Assembly: GCA_964471945.1 (NCBI GenBank)
Contig: CAYYIJ010000103.1
Span: forward strand, 1-6,993
DNA length: 6,993 bases
DNA from: JASEHD01 sp964471945
GTDB lineage: Bacteria > Bacteroidota > Ignavibacteria > UBA10030 > SZUA-254
Direction of reading: 5' to 3'
In this document: piece by piece, positions 4,710 to 6,993 of the stretch
Layout of the letters: each line of letters opens with the position of its first letter
How positions within the stretch are numbered: position 1 is the first letter of the stretch
Made by a program: the position numbers and the translations under genes
Notes under the pieces: model-generated
Told to the model about the DNA's origin: nothing
The model's input: only the letters and a program-made list of their open reading frames with translations
Database searches by the model: none

Positions 4710-6993
4710 ATGCGTTTATTTCTAATTATTATCTCCATTTTATTTTTTATTTTCTATGCTTATGGTCAAGAGACTATTCGAGAAGATTCATTAACTATCC
4801 GAGTTGATACCACCTCCAGTGTTTCAGGAGTTGACACTGTGGTTTATTATACTAGTACTGATTCCATCGTTTATGATCTTAACACAAAAATTATGTCTCT
4901 ATATTCCCAAGGTGAGATTAAACATCAGAATATGGAACTACGGGCAGATAGAATTGACATCAATTGGAATACTGCAACTCTTTCAGCATTTGGTTTTCCA
5001 GATACTTCGGATACGACAGTAAAAAAAGAATTCGGGACCCCTGTTATGAAAGATCGCGGTGAGGTTTATAACGGGAAAGAACTTGCATACAATTTCAAAA
5101 CAAAACGGGGAAGGATTATTGTAGTCGATACGAAACTCGATGAGGGTTTTTATCACGGCGATAGATTGAAAAAAATAGGGAAAGATATTCTCTTTGTAGC
5201 GGATGGGCGTTATACGACCTGCGATAAATCCGATCCTCATTTCTATTTCTACAGTCCGAAGATGAAAGTTACGCTCCGGGATAAGGTAGTTGCCGAACCT
5301 ATATACATGTACATTGCAGATGTTCCAGTATTCTGGTTTCCGGTTGCCGTGTTTCCGAGCCAAGGTGGAAGAAGATCGGGAATAATAGCTCCCGCTATTG
5401 CTGAGGATGCCGCACATGGAAGATTATTAAGGCACCTCGGTTACTATTGGGCAATAGATGATTACATGGATTACAGCATCAAAGCCGATTTATATACTAA
5501 AGGAAGTTGGGCACTTTCTACCAATTATCAATATAATCTTCGTTACTATTTTTCAGGTGGATTGTCCGGAGAATATCGAAAAATGTTGGAGGGTGAAGCG
5601 TCGGATCGGGAACGTAGAAAAGATATATCTTATAATGTTCATATCTCACATCGTCAAGAGATAAATCCAACTTCACGTTTTGATGTTAATTTTACATTTG
5701 CAAGCAACAACTCTTACCGTAATACAATCAATCTGAATCAAGCATTACAGCAAGATATAAAATCTAACGCAACAATTTCAAAACATTGGGAAGGAACCCC
5801 TAATAGCATCAACTTGAATATTTCAAGGCGGCAAAACCTTATAAGTGGAAACATCCATGAGACATTACCATCATTGAGTTTTAACCACAGTCAGAGTTAT
5901 CCCTTTCGATTTGGTAAGGGAAAAAATATGGATTTAGCAAACCTTGCATGGTACGAGATGATCGGGATATCGTATAATTCAAATTTTTCAAATAATAGAG
6001 CGAAGACAAAACAAAATATTGCTGGCGTGAAGGCAACAATTAATGAACGTGACACGTTGATTACTGTCGAAGAAAATAGATTTGACCGTAATTATCGTCT
6101 TTCACAAGGAATTAGTATGAGCATCGCTCCAAAACTTGGACATTTTACAATCTCACCATCAATGAATTATCAGGATGAGCGATCATATTCGAACAATGAT
6201 ATACCTGCGGTAGCTGATAGTACATTGATTACGAAGAAAGATCAACAATGGGCAAGGAGAGGTTCGTTTTCATCCGGAATCGGGGCTTCTACAAAGTTAT
6301 TCGGGATCGTGCAACCAAATGCCCTAGGAGTTGCGGCTCTGCGTCATACAATTACTCCCAATTTATCATTTGGCTACCAAAAGCAAGTAATTGGAAAACC
6401 CTTGCCGCCAAAACAGATGACGATGAGTCTGAATGTTGGTAATAATTTTGAGATGAAAACCATCCCCAAAGGCGATGAAGAGGAAGGTAAGAAATTTCAG
6501 TTGTTGAACCTAAACGGAGGTATCTCATATAACTTTTCTGCCGACAGTTTGAACTTTTCACCTATTAATCTGAATTATCGGACAAGTGTTGGGAGTTTTC
6601 TCGACGTGGGCGGCGGTGCAAGTTTTGATTTATATAAACTCGAACAGATAGGTCCTTATAATTATAACAAAGTAAATAAATTTCTTCTAATAAAAGAAGG
6701 AAGGCTTGCGAGAATGACGAATTTTTCTATCAACTTATCGACGACTTTATCCGGGGAGAAAAAAAGTGGGAGCAAAGAAGAAACTGGATCAGATACTTCG
6801 CAACAAGGGAAACAACGAGTCGGATACTATGCTCTTGGTGAGATGGAGGAAGAACCAGATTTCAGTATCCCCTGGCAATTATCCGTCTCATGGGACTTTT
6901 TTGAGAATAAAGTTCCACCAGGAAGATCGCGATCTTCAAGTTTGCGTGGTAATCTGGATTTCAATCTTACCGATAATTGGAAATTCACTGTAA
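4710..6993 (+). CDS. lptD: LPS-assembly outer-membrane protein LptD, Bacteroidota type (3' end cut off)
   Basis: Outer-membrane beta-barrel with a periplasmic OstA-like domain that inserts lipopolysaccharide into the outer leaflet. I translated it by hand: the frame is open from ATG 4710 for 761 codons to the window edge, without stop or frameshift. Residues 1-19 form a signal peptide (Arg2, hydrophobic core 3-16, likely cleavage AYG|QE). About residues 50-190 are the OstA/jelly-roll part (GEIKHQNMELRADRI; then GRYTTCDKSDPHFYFYSPKM). The strongest family signature follows: PIYMYIADVPVFWFP (197-211), FPSQGGRRSGIIAP (215-228), LGYYWAIDDYMD (243-254), ADLYTKGSW, then alternating beta-barrel strands. 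Residues 681-717 are a hydrophilic loop before FSIPWQLSVSWDF (718-730). The only cysteine is Cys171, so the two disulfides of E. coli LptD cannot form. The start lies 3 bp after the kinase stop without a Shine-Dalgarno. The C-terminal barrel end is missing from the window. Confidence 0.92.
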   Translation, partial: MRLFLIIISILFFIFYAYGQETIREDSLTIRVDTTSSVSGVDTVVYYTSTDSIVYDLNTKIMSLYSQGEIKHQNMELRADRIDINWNTATLSAFGFPDTSDTTVKKEFGTPVMKDRGEVYNGKELAYNFKTKRGRIIVVDTKLDEGFYHGDRLKKIGKDILFVADGRYTTCDKSDPHFYFYSPKMKVTLRDKVVAEPIYMYIADVPVFWFPVAVFPSQGGRRSGIIAPAIAEDAAHGRLLRHLGYYWAIDDYMDYSIKADLYTKGSWALSTNYQYNLRYYFSGGLSGEYRKMLEGEASDRERRKDISYNVHISHRQEINPTSRFDVNFTFASNNSYRNTINLNQALQQDIKSNATISKHWEGTPNSINLNISRRQNLISGNIHETLPSLSFNHSQSYPFRFGKGKNMDLANLAWYEMIGISYNSNFSNNRAKTKQNIAGVKATINERDTLITVEENRFDRNYRLSQGISMSIAPKLGHFTISPSMNYQDERSYSNNDIPAVADSTLITKKDQQWARRGSFSSGIGASTKLFGIVQPNALGVAALRHTITPNLSFGYQKQVIGKPLPPKQMTMSLNVGNNFEMKTIPKGDEEEGKKFQLLNLNGGISYNFSADSLNFSPINLNYRTSVGSFLDVGGGASFDLYKLEQIGPYNYNKVNKFLLIKEGRLARMTNFSINLSTTLSGEKKSGSKEETGSDTSQQGKQRVGYYALGEMEEEPDFSIPWQLSVSWDFFENKVPPGRSRSSSLRGNLDFNLTDNWKFTV

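Noticed and set aside
4804..5022. Short + strand open frame inside lptD
   Set aside because: It is out of frame with lptD, which is continuously open here and matches a known family; the short product has no recognisable features.
4983..5417. 144-codon minus-strand open frame opposite lptD
   Set aside because: It lies antisense to the most conserved part of LptD, whose family motifs explain the sequence; the translation resembles no known protein.

Overview
The window is an A+T-rich stretch of a bacterial chromosome with six protein genes, all on the + strand and tightly packed. Five are complete and the sixth runs off the right edge. I see no RNA gene, mobile element, CRISPR array or minus-strand gene. 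The best guide to the organism is the last gene, an LptD of the kind found in Bacteroidota, Chlorobiota and relatives such as Ignavibacteria. Two other observations fit that group: almost no Shine-Dalgarno sequences before the start codons, and a candidate TTTG-N20-TAnnTTTG-like promoter before ftsB. A diderm of the Bacteroidota/Chlorobiota (FCB) lineage is therefore my inference; the species cannot be named.

Layout from left to right: (1) a class II (zinc) sugar-phosphate aldolase with an unusual C-terminal tail; (2) D-alanine--D-alanine ligase, overlapping it by ATGA; (3) after 42 bp, a small FtsB/DivIC-type division protein; (4) after 44 bp, the AAA+ replication-repair ATPase RarA; (5) a ROK-family sugar kinase, overlapping rarA by ATGA; (6) after 3 bp, an outer-membrane LPS-assembly protein LptD, open for 761 codons to the window end.

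Three genes serve the cell envelope: Ddl makes the peptidoglycan dipeptide, FtsB belongs to the septal machinery, and LptD inserts LPS into the outer membrane. The aldolase and ROK kinase are carbohydrate enzymes and RarA is a genome-maintenance protein. The overlaps suggest at least two transcriptional blocks, aldolase-ddl and rarA-rok-lptD, with ftsB between them or with its own promoter.

Most of the window is ordinary housekeeping sequence. The most interesting signal is the aldolase C-terminus: past the normal end of the fold there is a polar, Ser-rich linker and then a short amphipathic helix, which is the layout of encapsulation peptides that carry enzymes into bacterial microcompartments. 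No shell gene is visible here, so this is a hypothesis about the neighbourhood to the left of the window.
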